Source: Thiobacillus sp.
Lineage (GTDB): Bacteria > Pseudomonadota > Gammaproteobacteria > Burkholderiales > Thiobacillaceae
Reading direction: 5' to 3'
Assembly: GCA_030692355.1 (NCBI GenBank)
Contig: JAUYCF010000063.1
Coordinates: 1 to 48,501, forward strand
Length of the DNA stretch: 48,501 nucleotides
Shown: positions 27,166-36,640 of the stretch, in pieces
How the letters are laid out: every line of letters starts with the position of its first letter
Numbering within the stretch: the stretch's first letter is position 1
Notes under the pieces: generated by a model
Database searches by the model: none
What the model was told of the DNA's origin: nothing
Seen by the model: only the letters and a program-made list of their open reading frames with translations
Translations under genes and position numbers: made by a program

Positions 27166-27904
27166 GGGCAAAGCGTCCGATCGCAGCCGCCACCTCTTCG
27201 CCGTGCGACAGGTGCGGCGCATGCGCGGCGCGGGGAAACCCGACGTGCCGCGCGGCGGGCAAGATATCGGCCAGCCAGGCGCCGGCTGCCGGCGGGGTCA
27301 GCGTGTCGAGCGCGCCGTGCAGCACCAGGGTCGGCGGCGTGAGCCGCGGCAGTTCCGCGCGCAGGTCGGTGTCGCGCAGGATCGCCAGCCCGCCCGCCAG
27401 TGCCTCGCGGCTGGCGGCGGGCGCGGCCAGCAGCGACTGCCGCAATTGCTGCAGCAGCGTCTTCTGCCCGTTCATACCGCGCGTCTGCAGGCTCAGGAAG
27501 CGCAGCAGCGTGGCCTGCGGATCGGCCAGCAGCGCAGCGCCGAAATCCTGCAGGTCGGCAGGCGCCATGCCGCACGGCCAGTCCTCCGCTGCAACGAATT
27601 TCGGGGTCGATGCCAGCAGCACCAGGCGCGCGACCTTGTGTGGACGGTCGAGCGCCGCGCGCATCGCCACCTGGCCGCCGAGCGACCAGCCGAGCAGCGT
27701 GGCGTTGTCCGGCAGTTGCCGCGCCAGGTCGTCGGCCCAGCCCTGCAGGGTATTGTCAGCCACGTCATCGCGCCCTCCGTGGCCGGGCAGGTCGAGCGCA
27801 CGCACTTCGAAATCGGCCGCCAACAGCGCGGCCAGCTCATCGAACACGCGGGCATTCATGCCCCAGCCGTGTACCAGCGCGAGGATGGGTTTAGGCGATG
27901 TCAT
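27158..27904 (-). CDS. bioH: Pimeloyl-ACP methyl ester carboxylesterase BioH
   Basis: A 248-residue alpha/beta hydrolase that removes the methyl cap from pimeloyl-ACP. LVHGWGMNARVF forms the oxyanion region, GWSLGG carries the nucleophile Ser, HGALDTLTP the Asp, and PRAAHAPHLSH the catalytic His. It overlaps bioF and bioC ends, so BioC and BioH (the methylation and demethylation steps) are adjacent and coupled. Confidence 0.96.
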   Translation of the reverse strand: MTSPKPILALVHGWGMNARVFDELAALLAADFEVRALDLPGHGGRDDVADNTLQGWADDLARQLPDNATLLGWSLGGQVAMRAALDRPHKVARLVLLASTPKFVAAEDWPCGMAPADLQDFGAALLADPQATLLRFLSLQTRGMNGQKTLLQQLRQSLLAAPAASREALAGGLAILRDTDLRAELPRLTPPTLVLHGALDTLTPPAAGAWLADILPAARHVGFPRAAHAPHLSHGEEVAAAIGRFAHD

Positions 27905-29051
27905 GCAGCGCCCCGATCAATTGATCGACATCGCCGGCGCTGTGCGCGGCCGACAGGGTGATGCGCAGCCGCGCCGTGTCGGCCGGCACCGTCGGCGTGC
28001 GGATCGCCGGCACCAGCAGGCCGCGCGCGCGCAGGGCCTGCGACAGCCGCACCGCGCCCGCATTGGTGCCGATCAGCAGCGGCTGGATCGGCGTATCCGA
28101 CGGCATCAGCGAGCCGTGCTTCAGGCCGGCCAGCCCTTCGCGCAGCTGCGCGATGCGGCTGCGCAGGCGCTCGCGCCGCGCGTCACCCGTCCCGATCTGG
28201 CGCAGGCTCTCGATCAGGCACGCGGCCAGCAGCGGCGGCGAGGCGGTAGTGTAGATGTAGGGCCGCGCTTTCTGGATCAGCCAGTCGATCACATTTTCAT
28301 GCGCCGCCACCGCCGCCCCCGCCACGCCGGCCGCCTTGCCGAGCGTGGCCAGATAGATCACGCGGTCGCTGGAACGGGCGCGCTCGGTGAGTCCGCCGCG
28401 GCCGTCGTTCAGTACGCCGAAACCGTGCGCGTCGTCGAGGTACAGCCACGCGTCGTACCGCTCGGCCAGATCGAGCAGCGCGTCGACCGGCGCGATATCG
28501 CCGTCCATGCTGAACACCAGGTCCGACACGATGACTTTGTCCTGCGCCCGGCTTGCCGCCAGCTGGCCATCGAGTTGCGCCAGATCGTTGTGGCGGTAGC
28601 GGGTGAAGTTCGCGCCGGACAGCTGCGCGGCATCGACCAGCGAGGCGTGATTGAGCTTGTCGCCGAATACTTCGCCATGGCGGCCCATCAGTGCGGTCAG
28701 CACGCCCAGGTTGGCCAGGTAGCCGGTGGAAAACAGAAGCGCCGCAGGCTTGCCGACGAAGCGCGCGAATGCGGCCTCGAAGTCGTGGTGGAAACGATGG
28801 TGACCGGTGATCAGATGCGCCGCGCCCGCGCCCACGCCGCACGCATCGAGCGCGACGTGGGCGGCGGCAACCAGCGCCGCATCGGCGGCCAGACCGAGGT
28901 AGTCGTTGCTGCAGAAAGAAATGACGTGCTGGCCGTCGATCGTGACGTGCACGCCCTGCGTGCCGTCGAGCACCGAGCGCCGCCGTTCGAGATGATCGGC
29001 CTGCAGCGCCGCCAGCCCCTGCTGCAGGCGGCTCAGCGCGGCGAAGCTCAC
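27891..29051 (-). CDS. bioF: 8-amino-7-oxononanoate synthase
   Basis: A 386-residue PLP enzyme condensing pimeloyl-ACP with alanine. [33 protein letters not shown] and [11 protein letters not shown] (PLP Lys) match the family. The start is GTG at 29049-29051, overlapping the bioB stop as GTGA; the family N-terminus [12 protein letters not shown] follows. A 126-codon upstream extension lies in bioB and is spurious. Confidence 0.96.
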   Translation of the reverse strand: MSFAALSRLQQGLAALQADHLERRRSVLDGTQGVHVTIDGQHVISFCSNDYLGLAADAALVAAAHVALDACGVGAGAAHLITGHHRFHHDFEAAFARFVGKPAALLFSTGYLANLGVLTALMGRHGEVFGDKLNHASLVDAAQLSGANFTRYRHNDLAQLDGQLAASRAQDKVIVSDLVFSMDGDIAPVDALLDLAERYDAWLYLDDAHGFGVLNDGRGGLTERARSSDRVIYLATLGKAAGVAGAAVAAHENVIDWLIQKARPYIYTTASPPLLAACLIESLRQIGTGDARRERLRSRIAQLREGLAGLKHGSLMPSDTPIQPLLIGTNAGAVRLSQALRARGLLVPAIRTPTVPADTARLRITLSAAHSAGDVDQLIGALHDIA

Positions 29052-30001
29052 AACGGCGTCAGGCCGAGCGCTTCGAACAGACGCTGGTCGCGCTCCCATT
29101 CGGGGTTGCCGGTGGTGAGCAGCTTGTCGCCGTAGAAGATCGAATTGGCGCCGGCGAGGAAGCACAGCGCCTGCATCACGTCGCTCATCTGCTGGCGCCC
29201 GGCGGACAGCCGCACCAGGCTTTTCGGCAGAGCGATGCGTGCCACCGCGATGGTGCGCACGAATTCCAGCGGCTCGAGCGCCTCGGCATCGGCGAGCGGC
29301 GTGCCCTCGACCCGCACCAGCAGGTTGATCGGAACCGACTCCGGCTGCGGGTCGAGCGCGGCCAGCTGTGCGATCAGGCCGGCGCGCTGGGTGCGCGACT
29401 CGCCCATGCCGACGATCCCGCCGCAGCACACGTGGAGGCCGGCCTGGCGCACGCGCTCAAGCGTGTCGAGCCGATCCTGGTAGTCGCGGGTGGTGATGAC
29501 GTCGCCATAGAAATCGGGCGCGGTGTCGAGGTTGTGGTTGTAGTAGTCGAGGCCGGCCGCCTTCAGCTGCTCGGCCTGGCCGTCCTTCAGCATCCCCAGC
29601 GTGGCGCAGGTCTCCAGCCCCAGCGCCTTCACCTCGCGCACCATTTCGACCACCGATTCGAGGTCGCTCGGTTTCGGCCCGCGCCATGCCGCACCCATGC
29701 AGAAGCGCGAAGCGCCGGCGTCCCTGGCGGCGCTGGCGGCCGCACGCACGTCGTCCAGCTTCATCATCGGCTGCTTGTCCACCCCGGCGTCGTGGTGCGC
29801 CGACTGCGGGCAGTAGCCGCAATTCTCGGAACAGCCTCCGGTCTTGATCGACAGCAGGGTGGAGAGCTGAATCTTGTTGGGGTCGAAGCGGTCGCGATGC
29901 ACGTTCTGCGCCTGATACATCAGGTCGGCAAACGGCAAGGCAAATAGCGCTTCGATCCCGGCCATCGACAGGCGCGCAACGGGCTGAGTCATATCATTCA
30001 T
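29048..30001 (-). CDS. bioB: Biotin synthase
   Basis: A 317-residue radical SAM enzyme inserting sulfur into dethiobiotin. [17 protein letters not shown] has the CxxxCxxC cluster motif, and the later [12 protein letters not shown] and GGIVGMGES segments are conserved. GAGGTGG lies six bases before the ATG at 30001, favouring that start over Met4. It overlaps the preceding membrane protein gene and is followed by bioF. Confidence 0.97.
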   Translation of the reverse strand: MNDMTQPVARLSMAGIEALFALPFADLMYQAQNVHRDRFDPNKIQLSTLLSIKTGGCSENCGYCPQSAHHDAGVDKQPMMKLDDVRAAASAARDAGASRFCMGAAWRGPKPSDLESVVEMVREVKALGLETCATLGMLKDGQAEQLKAAGLDYYNHNLDTAPDFYGDVITTRDYQDRLDTLERVRQAGLHVCCGGIVGMGESRTQRAGLIAQLAALDPQPESVPINLLVRVEGTPLADAEALEPLEFVRTIAVARIALPKSLVRLSAGRQQMSDVMQALCFLAGANSIFYGDKLLTTGNPEWERDQRLFEALGLTPL

Positions 30002-30452
30002 TTTTTTCCACCTCGATGGTCATGTCCTGCCACGGTTCGCGCGCGGCCTTGTAAATATCAAACAGCGCCCATGGCACGATGATCGCCACCGCCAGCCCCA
30101 GCACCAGCACCAGCCCCAGCCAGCCATCAAGCAGGCCGTAGATCACCGGGCCGATCACCACCAGGCTGCCCATCACGCCATAAAACCGGTAGCCTGCCCA
30201 CTTGTTGAAATGCACCGCACGCGGGTTGGGGTGATGGGCGATGCCGGCATAGACAAAAATCGATCCGGCCAGCCAGATCATCACCGGCGGCAGCGACATC
30301 ACGACGGGCAAAAAACCGACTTTCTGGCTGGCGAGCAGCTTGCCCAGCAGCAGCGCGGTCAGTGAAATCACCATCACCGCGACGGTAATGAGGTTGAACA
30401 GCTGTGCGGCAAAACGGGAGGACGAAGCGGAGATGACGCGTTTTTCATTCAT
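29994..30452 (-). CDS. Small integral membrane protein upstream of bioB (unknown function)
   Basis: A 152-residue protein, not recognised. It has about four transmembrane spans ([40 protein letters not shown], a third around [15 protein letters not shown] and [20 protein letters not shown]) and short charged ends. Its stop overlaps bioB, so it is co-transcribed as the first gene of the biotin operon. A transport or export role can only be guessed. It is divergent from comF, 54 bases away. Confidence 0.8.
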   Translation of the reverse strand: MNEKRVISASSSRFAAQLFNLITVAVMVISLTALLLGKLLASQKVGFLPVVMSLPPVMIWLAGSIFVYAGIAHHPNPRAVHFNKWAGYRFYGVMGSLVVIGPVIYGLLDGWLGLVLVLGLAVAIIVPWALFDIYKAAREPWQDMTIEVEKNE

Positions 30453-30506
30453 GGCCCGGATTTTCGCGGGAGGTGTCGCCCCTGTCAAATTGGAGAGACC
30501 ACGAAA

Positions 30507-31205
30507 TTGAACATCAGGTCAATTTTTAGGCAGCTCGTCCCTTCCACCTGCCTGCTGTGCGGCGCGACATCGGGAACCGCCCCCCTGTGCGGCGCCTGCC
30601 TGGCCGACCTGCCCTGGCACAGGCAGCCGCAATGCCCGCGCTGCGCCATTCCCACGCCCGACGGCCAGGTGTGCGGCGCCTGCCTCAAGCACCCGCCTGC
30701 ATTCGACCGCAGCCGCGCCGCGCTGGCCTATGCGTTTCCGCTCGACCGCCTGATCCCGCGCCTGAAATACAACGGCCGGCTCGCCATCGCCCCGGCTCTG
30801 GGCGAATGTCTTGCGGCGAGCGTGGCCCCCGGCCCCAGACCGGACTGCCTGATCCCGATGCCGCTGCATGCAAAACGCATCCGCGAGCGCGGCTTCAACC
30901 ACGCCACCGAGGTCGCGCGCGAAGTGGCAAAGCGGCTCGATCTCCCGCTCGACACCGACAGCTGCCGGCGCATCCGCGACACCCCGCCCCAGATGGGCCT
31001 GAAACACGATGCGCGGCGACGCAACGTGCGCGGCGCGTTCGTCTGCACGGGCGACGTTCGCGGGCGGCGCATCGCCCTGATCGACGACGTGATGACCACC
31101 GGAACCAGTCTCGACGAGCTGGCAAAAACACTGAAACAGGCTGGCGCGCTGGAAGTGGAGACCTGGGTGGTGGCGCGGACCCTGCCGCCGGGTGAGGTCA
31201 TCTAA
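30507..31205 (+). CDS. comF: ComF-family phosphoribosyltransferase-like protein
   Basis: A 232-residue ComF/GntX-type protein linked to DNA uptake or use of DNA as nutrient. Four CxxC pairs at the N-terminus (CLLC, CGAC, CPRC, CGAC) form zinc sites. The type I PRTase domain includes ERGFNHATEVAR and the PRPP-loop ALIDDVMTTGTSL. It is divergent from the biotin operon; closeness to bioB/bioH genes is usual for comF. Confidence 0.93.
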   Translation: MNIRSIFRQLVPSTCLLCGATSGTAPLCGACLADLPWHRQPQCPRCAIPTPDGQVCGACLKHPPAFDRSRAALAYAFPLDRLIPRLKYNGRLAIAPALGECLAASVAPGPRPDCLIPMPLHAKRIRERGFNHATEVAREVAKRLDLPLDTDSCRRIRDTPPQMGLKHDARRRNVRGAFVCTGDVRGRRIALIDDVMTTGTSLDELAKTLKQAGALEVETWVVARTLPPGEVI

Positions 31206-31230
31206 CCGTCGAGCACCGTTTGCTGCAGGA

Positions 31231-31439
31231 GGGTCGCCCCGGCCCGATGCCGTAAAGGTTGCGACGGCGCGAAAATCGCGGCGAGGGCGCCCTGCAGTTG
31301 TAGGGTGCGCCGTGCGTACCATCTTTCAAATAAATGGTGTGCACGGCGCACCCTACAAGAGGTGGTGCTGTTGCGGAATTCCCACTGGGGAGGCGTGCTG
31401 TTGTGGGGGTCGCCCCGGCCCGATGCCGTGGAGGTTGCG
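31231..31439. repeat. 33-bp direct repeats flanking a hairpin element
   Basis: A 33-bp sequence GGGTCGCCCCGGCCCGATGC... at 31231-31263 recurs at 31407-31439 with two mismatches. Between them lies the inverted repeat at 31299-31357. This fills the convergent gap between comF and dgt and could also stop transcription from both sides. Confidence 0.7.
31299..31357. repeat. REP-like inverted repeat (24-bp arms)
   Basis: Arms 31299-31322 (TGTAGGGTGCGCCGTGCG...) and 31334-31357 match at 22 of 24 positions around an 11-nt AT-rich centre. The hairpin and its TAGGGTGCGCC arms resemble dispersed REP-type elements mobilised by RAYT transposases. No transposase is present here. Confidence 0.75.
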
Positions 31440-31479
31440 GGGCGGGGGGCCGTTCCCGGGCCGAATGCGGCGGGAATGC

Positions 31480-32607
31480 TCAGTCGTAGATCTCTTCCAC
31501 CGCGAAAATCCGCCGGTGTTCGCGCATGGCGTAGCGGTCGGTCATGCCGGCGATGTAATCGGCTACGGCGCGTGCGCCTTCCAGCGATTCGCGCGCCTGG
31601 TATTCGGGCGGCAGCAGGCGTGCATCGCCGATGAATGCGGTGTAGAGATCGGTGACGATGCGCCCTGCCTTGCTGCTCATGCGCGCCACCTTGTAATGGC
31701 GGTACAGGTGGTGCGTCAGGAAGCGCTTGAGTTCGCGGTGCTCGTCCAACAGCGCCGGGCTGAACGCCGCCAGCGGCGGCGCGGCACGCACGGCATCGAT
31801 GCTGGTGACGCCGCTGAGCTCGATGTTGGCGCGCGTGGTATTCACCAGATCGAGAACCAGCGTGTTGATGATGCGGCGCACGGTTTCGGTCACCTCGCGG
31901 CGACCATTCAGCGCCGGGTATCTGGCGCGGACCTCATCCAGGTGGCGGGCGAAGATCTGCACGCCGGACAACTGCTCCAGCGTGATCAGGCCGGAACGCA
32001 GGCCGTCGTCGACGTCGTGGTTGTTGTAGGCGATCTCGTCGGCCAGGTTGGTAATCTGCGCTTCCAGCGAGGGCTGCCGCCTGTTCAGAAAACGCTCGCC
32101 GACGTCTCCGAGATTTTCGGCATTGGTGAGCGAGCAGTGCTTGAGGATGCCTTCGCGCGCCTCGAAGGTGAGGTTCAAGCCGTCGAACTCGGCGTAGCGC
32201 TCTTCCAGCAAATCGACCACGCGCAGCGACTGCAGGTTGTGCTCGAAGCCGCCGTGCTCGCGCATGCAGGCGTTCAACGCATCCTGCCCGGCGTGGCCGA
32301 ACGGCGTGTGGCCGAGGTCGTGCGCCAGCGCCACCGCCTCCACCAGGTCTTCGTTGAGGCTCAGCAGGCGGGCAATGGTGCGGGCGATCTGCGCCACTTC
32401 GAGGCTGTGGGTGAGGCGGGTGCGAAACAGGTCGCCTTCGTGGTTGACGAACACCTGGGTCTTGTATTCCAGCCGCCGGAACGCGGTGGAATGGACGATG
32501 CGGTCGCGGTCGCGCTGGAATTCGGAGCGCGGCGTGGCGGCGGGTTCGGAATGCAGCCGCCCGCGGGACTGGTCGGAATGCGCGGCGTAGGGAGCGAGTG
32601 GGGTCAT
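31480..32607 (-). CDS. dgt: dGTPase-like dNTP triphosphohydrolase
   Basis: A 375-residue HD-domain enzyme hydrolysing dNTPs. [35 protein letters not shown], and the HD motif [13 protein letters not shown] are conserved. Start [12 protein letters not shown] at 32607 is the first plausible ATG for the family. It converges on comF and lies downstream of nirN with a 165-base gap. The gene name is used for the family; substrate preference is not shown. Confidence 0.93.
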   Translation of the reverse strand: MTPLAPYAAHSDQSRGRLHSEPAATPRSEFQRDRDRIVHSTAFRRLEYKTQVFVNHEGDLFRTRLTHSLEVAQIARTIARLLSLNEDLVEAVALAHDLGHTPFGHAGQDALNACMREHGGFEHNLQSLRVVDLLEERYAEFDGLNLTFEAREGILKHCSLTNAENLGDVGERFLNRRQPSLEAQITNLADEIAYNNHDVDDGLRSGLITLEQLSGVQIFARHLDEVRARYPALNGRREVTETVRRIINTLVLDLVNTTRANIELSGVTSIDAVRAAPPLAAFSPALLDEHRELKRFLTHHLYRHYKVARMSSKAGRIVTDLYTAFIGDARLLPPEYQARESLEGARAVADYIAGMTDRYAMREHRRIFAVEEIYD

Positions 32608-32772
32608 GGTCGGGGTGCGTGGTCGATGTCGGGCGAAGCGAACGCGGCCAGTGTGCAGCACACCGAAGCCTGCCGCAACCGCAGGAATCCCGCCGCCACG
32701 GCGAGGTCAACCCGCCCGGGCGGCAATCGGGGCGGCAATCGGCGCGGCCAGAGAGCCGGCGTCGGCCTCCGC

Positions 32773-34263
32773 TCAGTGGCTGGTGCCGGCGGAGCGGGTG
32801 ATCTTGTTGTAGACGTTGTATTTTCCCGATGGCTTTTTCATCGGGATGCGCTTCACTTCCTTCAGCGTCGCGGTATCGTAGATCACCAGCGCGCCGTCCA
32901 TCTCCCAGATGCTCACCAGCGCGTATTTTCCGTCGCGCGAGAATTCCACGTGAGCCGCGGTCTTGCCCGGCTCGGGACGCAGGATGTGGGCCACTTCCAG
33001 TGTTTGCTTGTCGATCAGGGTCATCGTGTCATTGCTCGCCGGGTTGCCGGTGGCGAAGCCATCCGTCCAGGCATAGGGCGTGTTCTCGTGGCTACGCATG
33101 AAAAATCCCGGCCCCAGGGTCTTGATCTCCTTGATGGTTTTCCAGCTTTGCATGTCGATCACGCTCACCACGCCGTCCTTCATGTTGGGCGTGGCCATCA
33201 CCGGCCGCCCCCGATACTCCCAGGTAATGCCCGAACCGAGATGGGGCATGCCGGGCAAATCCAGTTCCGCCACTTTTTTGCCCGTATCGAGATCGATGAC
33301 CTGGCCTTTATGGCTGTCGCGCGCGGTGCCGATCAGAAGCTTGTAGTCCTGGTCGAAAAAGAAATCATCGAGATAATCGTCCGCCACGATGCGGCGGATC
33401 GGAAAAGCCTTGTCGCCATAGGCGATCTCCCACACCTCGCGCGTGTCTTTCAGCGCCGCCACGAAGCTGCCGCGCGGCTCCGCTTGGTACACCGCGGATA
33501 CCCGCGAGCTCTTGCCGTCCGCGCCCACGGCCGGAATCACCTTGAGCAGCGAGAGGTCGTTCGCATCCAGCAGGACAAGGCTGTGCGGCAGGTAATTGCC
33601 CACCAGCACCGTCTTGCCATCGCCGGAAACCGCCAGATTGCGGGTGTTGATGCCGGCCCGCACTTCCGCCACGGTTTTCAGGTTGTAGATATCGAACTTG
33701 CTCACCCAGCCATCGCGCGAGGCAAAATAGACGAAGCGCCCATCGGGTGAAAACTTCGGTCCGCCATGCAGCGCGAAGCGGGTGGCAAAGCGGTGAACCG
33801 GCTCCAGCTTGTCGCCGTCGAGAAGGGTGGCGTGATGGTCGCCCAGCTCCACCACCACGAACAGGTTGAGCGGATCGGCGCTGAATACCGGCTTGTCCGG
33901 AAGGCTGCCGGCGGGCACGTGCCGAATGTGGGAGGCAAGGATTTCATTCCTGCCCCATACCGGCATCTGCGGCAGCCTGGTGTAGATGAAGCCCGTCAGC
34001 GCCTCGATCTCCGCCTTGCCGAGCTTGTCGGAAAACCCCGCCATCTGGCTGGCGGGGCGCCCGTCGGCGATCACCTTGATTGCGTCCGGACGGCGCAGGC
34101 GCGCCAGATTCTCCGGCAACAATGCCGGGCCTACACCCCCCAGGCGATCGGCGCCGTGGCAGGACGCGCAATGCTCGGCGTACATTTTCTCTACCGGCAC
34201 GTCGGCCAGGGCGCCCGAAACCAGAAACAGGCAGCAGGCTGCAAGCATTCCTCTCATGTTCAT
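32773..34263 (-). CDS. nirN: Dihydro-heme d1 dehydrogenase NirN
   Basis: A 496-residue periplasmic protein paralogous to NirS that performs the last step of heme d1 formation. After a signal (MNMRGMLAACCLFLVSGALA) comes a cytochrome c domain with CASCH (residues 32-36) and then an eight-bladed d1-binding propeller with GRPVMATPNMKDGVVSVID. The ATG overlaps the nirJ stop; Met3 is an alternative start. It differs from NirS in its shorter N-terminus and lower conservation of the active-site stretch. It shares the nirJ promoter at 35459-35500. Confidence 0.92.
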   Translation of the reverse strand: MNMRGMLAACCLFLVSGALADVPVEKMYAEHCASCHGADRLGGVGPALLPENLARLRRPDAIKVIADGRPASQMAGFSDKLGKAEIEALTGFIYTRLPQMPVWGRNEILASHIRHVPAGSLPDKPVFSADPLNLFVVVELGDHHATLLDGDKLEPVHRFATRFALHGGPKFSPDGRFVYFASRDGWVSKFDIYNLKTVAEVRAGINTRNLAVSGDGKTVLVGNYLPHSLVLLDANDLSLLKVIPAVGADGKSSRVSAVYQAEPRGSFVAALKDTREVWEIAYGDKAFPIRRIVADDYLDDFFFDQDYKLLIGTARDSHKGQVIDLDTGKKVAELDLPGMPHLGSGITWEYRGRPVMATPNMKDGVVSVIDMQSWKTIKEIKTLGPGFFMRSHENTPYAWTDGFATGNPASNDTMTLIDKQTLEVAHILRPEPGKTAAHVEFSRDGKYALVSIWEMDGALVIYDTATLKEVKRIPMKKPSGKYNVYNKITRSAGTSH

Positions 34264-35423
34264 TTCTCCACCTCGGCAGCTTGCACCAGACCGATTTCCT
34301 CGTCGTCCAGATAACAGGCGGGATCCTCCGCCCACGGGTCGCCCGTCACCTGCCATGCCCGCACCCGTGTATTTCCGCCGCAGATGGCGAAGTACGCGCA
34401 TGCGCCGCAGCGGCCGCCCACCTTTCTCGGCTGCGCCTTCAGGCCGGCCATGATGGGGTCGGAGGTGTCCATCCAGATGTCCGAAAAGGGCCGCTCGCGC
34501 ACGTTGCCCAGGGTGTAGTTCCACCACATGGTGTCGGGGTGGACGTTGCCCAGGTTGTCGATGTTGGCCACGTTGACGCCGGAGGAATTGCCGCCCCATT
34601 GTTCCAGTTTGGCCCGGATATGCTTTTCCCGTTGCGGGAAATTTTTCCTTACCCACAGCAGCAGATACACGCCGTCGGCATCGTTGTTGCCGGTGACGAA
34701 CTCTTTCGGCCTGCCCGCCTGCTGGTCGCGCCAGCAGGTATCGAAAAGCAGGTCCATCGCCGCGCGCGTGGTCTGGTGGAAGGCATCGTCCCTGCGGTTC
34801 CGGTTGCCGCGCCCGGCGTAGTTGAGATGGGACAGGTAGAACTTGTCCAGCCCCTCGTCCTCCATCAGTTGCAGCAGCGCCGGCAGGTCGTGCGCATTGT
34901 CCTGGGTCAGGGTGAAGCGGATGCCGACCTTGATGCCGCGCGCCTTGCACAGGCGGATGCCGTGCATGGACTTGTCGAAGGCGCCGTCCATGCGGCGGAA
35001 TTTGTCATGGGTCGCCGCGATGCCGTCCAGGCTGACACCGACATAATCGAAACCGATGGCGGCAATCTGGCCGATATTGCTTTCATCGATCAGCGTGCCG
35101 TTGGTGGACAGTCCGACGTAGAAACCCATCTCTTTGGCGCGGCGGGCGACGTCGTAGATGTCGGGGCGCAGCAGGGGCTCGCCGCCGGAGAGAATCAGCA
35201 CCGGCACGCGAAAGCGCTTGAGGTCGTCCATCACCCCGAACACCTCCCCGGTGGACAGCTCGCCGGGAAAATCCTTGTCGGCGGAAATCGAGTAGCAATG
35301 CTTGCAAGTCAGGTTGCAGCGGCGGATCAGGTTCCAGATCAGCACCGGGCCCGGGGGATTGCGCTTCGGCCCCAGCGGGGCAGGGTGAGCAATTTCCTGC
35401 ATGAACTGGGAAATGCGAAACAT
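34260..35423 (-). CDS. nirJ: Heme d1 biosynthesis radical SAM protein NirJ
   Basis: A 387-residue radical SAM enzyme that removes propionate side chains from didecarboxysiroheme. The cluster motif is CNLTCKHCY (Cys36, 40, 43). The SAM motif LSGGEPLLRPD follows, and C-terminal cysteines (CGACAYFAICGG) bind a second cluster. The start at 35423 (MFRISQF) gives the family length and has GGAG seven bases before it; a 32-codon upstream extension is rejected. It is the first gene after the FNR/DNR-type promoter. Confidence 0.95.
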   Translation of the reverse strand: MFRISQFMQEIAHPAPLGPKRNPPGPVLIWNLIRRCNLTCKHCYSISADKDFPGELSTGEVFGVMDDLKRFRVPVLILSGGEPLLRPDIYDVARRAKEMGFYVGLSTNGTLIDESNIGQIAAIGFDYVGVSLDGIAATHDKFRRMDGAFDKSMHGIRLCKARGIKVGIRFTLTQDNAHDLPALLQLMEDEGLDKFYLSHLNYAGRGNRNRRDDAFHQTTRAAMDLLFDTCWRDQQAGRPKEFVTGNNDADGVYLLLWVRKNFPQREKHIRAKLEQWGGNSSGVNVANIDNLGNVHPDTMWWNYTLGNVRERPFSDIWMDTSDPIMAGLKAQPRKVGGRCGACAYFAICGGNTRVRAWQVTGDPWAEDPACYLDDEEIGLVQAAEVEK

Positions 35424-35458
35424 GAAATACTCCGGAGTCTCGAAAAAATATTGGGACG

Positions 35459-35500
35459 AATGTACCCGGCCCAATTCGCGCCGGAAATGATTTAGATCAA
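35459..35500 (-). promoter_or_regulatory. Class II FNR/DNR-type promoter before nirJ
   Basis: On the minus strand TTGATCTAAATCAT (35487-35500) matches the TTGAT-N4-ATCAA box at 9 of 10 conserved positions. Exactly 22 bp further lies a -10-like TACATT (35459-35464), the standard class II spacing (box centred near -41.5). Anaerobic or NO-dependent activation of nirJN by an FNR, ANR or DNR protein is inferred. Confidence 0.82.
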
Positions 35501-35523
35501 AGACACCCGGCTTTTGCAAAAAA

Positions 35524-36069
35524 CTAGCGATAGTCCTGCTGCGGCAGGTAGAGCGGGTAGAGACTGTTTTCCTCGGTTTCTATGCGCTTGGTCAGCACCT
35601 TGCCAATCCCTCCCGCCTCCTGCTGGAAGCTCTGCCACATCCGCTCATCCCATTCGCCCTCGGCGGTGTATTTGCGCAGGAAATCAGCCACCGCTTTACC
35701 GATATGCTGCATTTCCCTGCGAAAGTCCTGCATGATCGCGGCATTCTCGGCATCGCCTTCCAGACTATGCTGAAGGTAGACGTAGAAGCGTACATTCTCC
35801 TTGAGCAGGTGGTTGCGCAGGGCATTGCCGAATTCGCCCAGCTTTTCCTTGGTGCGGATCATGTTTTTCTGCTCCATCGCGGCGGTAATTTCGCCGAAGA
35901 TTCCAAGCATCATGTGATGATCCGACACCAGATTGGGCACCAGATTGGGGTCGTAATGCAACTGGGTTCCGGCGGCAACCCCGGATTCGGCGGGTGTTGC
36001 GGTCTTTGCCGGCTCCCTTGCCACTTCCTGTGTCGCCTGTTTCTTTCTTTTCCACAAGAACTCGAACAT
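35524..36069 (-). CDS. Hemerythrin-like HHE-domain protein
   Basis: A 181-residue protein with a charged N-terminal tail (about 1-40, MFEFLWKRKKQATQEVAREP) and an HHE/hemerythrin four-helix domain. Candidate iron ligands are His51/His52 (SDHHMMLGIF), His87 and Glu91 (LRNHLLKENV), His122 (EMQHIGKAV) and Glu in RIETEENSLYPLY. Such proteins bind a diiron centre and O2 or NO. It has AGGAGG before the ATG and sits between nirH and nirJ, suggesting a nitrosative-stress or cofactor-protection role (inferred). Confidence 0.87.
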   Translation of the reverse strand: MFEFLWKRKKQATQEVAREPAKTATPAESGVAAGTQLHYDPNLVPNLVSDHHMMLGIFGEITAAMEQKNMIRTKEKLGEFGNALRNHLLKENVRFYVYLQHSLEGDAENAAIMQDFRREMQHIGKAVADFLRKYTAEGEWDERMWQSFQQEAGGIGKVLTKRIETEENSLYPLYLPQQDYR

Positions 36070-36093
36070 ACGGCCTCCTGTTATTAATATGAG

Positions 36094-36585
36094 TCAGATT
36101 ATCCGCAAACCGGTTTTTTTTAATATCCTCGTACTGTAAAGAATTTCGTGCCCTTGGCAAGAATTACCCAACATTTCTTCAATCTGCCTCGCCTTTGACT
36201 CCACCTCGGCGCGATCGTGGCCATGCACCATGGCAAACAGGTTGTAGGGCCAGTCCGGCAGATAGCGCGGGCGCCGGTAGCAGTGGCTGACCGATTCGAG
36301 CTGGCCGACGCGCTCGCCCAGTGCGTCGACGCGTTCGTCCGCCACGTCCCACACGGTCATGCCGTTGGCCTTGTAGCCCAGGGCATAGTGGTTGGGTACG
36401 GCGCCGATGCGGCGGATGACGCCGTTTTCCAGCATCCGCTGCAGCCGCGCCATCACCTCGGCGGGCGCGGCACCCACCTGCTCGGCGATGGCGTGATAGG
36501 GGCGCGCCACCCGCGGCAGGCCGTCCTGGGTGGCCAGGACGATCAGGCGGTCGAGCGGGTCGAGCGGGAAAGCGGGGGACGGCAT
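36094..36585 (-). CDS. nirH: Siroheme decarboxylase subunit NirH
   Basis: A 163-residue Lrp/AsnC-fold protein acting with the other NirD/L/G/H subunits to decarboxylate siroheme. LDRLIVLATQDGLPRVARPY is the helix-turn-helix-like region. YRRPRYLPDWPYNLFAMVHGHD carries the conserved His region, and ILYSTRILKKTGLRI ends the protein. The start MPSPAFPLDP (36585) was chosen for family length; an in-frame ATG at 36648 overlapping nirG gives 21 more residues and is possible. It lies after nirG and before the hemerythrin gene. Confidence 0.88.
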   Translation of the reverse strand: MPSPAFPLDPLDRLIVLATQDGLPRVARPYHAIAEQVGAAPAEVMARLQRMLENGVIRRIGAVPNHYALGYKANGMTVWDVADERVDALGERVGQLESVSHCYRRPRYLPDWPYNLFAMVHGHDRAEVESKARQIEEMLGNSCQGHEILYSTRILKKTGLRII

Positions 36586-36640
36586 CGGTTCTTTCTTGCG
36601 GCCATTTTCTCGTTCGGCGAGGCAATCCTGTCGGTCGCGC

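Noticed and set aside
32690-32760. Terminator after nirN in the GGCGGCAATCGG repeats
   Set aside because: CCGCCCGGGCGG is palindromic, but no T-run follows on either strand and the rest is simple GC-rich repetition.
31192-33750. 852-codon open frame on the plus strand across dgt and nirN
   Set aside because: It is antisense to two well-conserved genes, shows His/Arg/Ala-rich composition typical of GC-rich shadow frames, and matches no family pattern.
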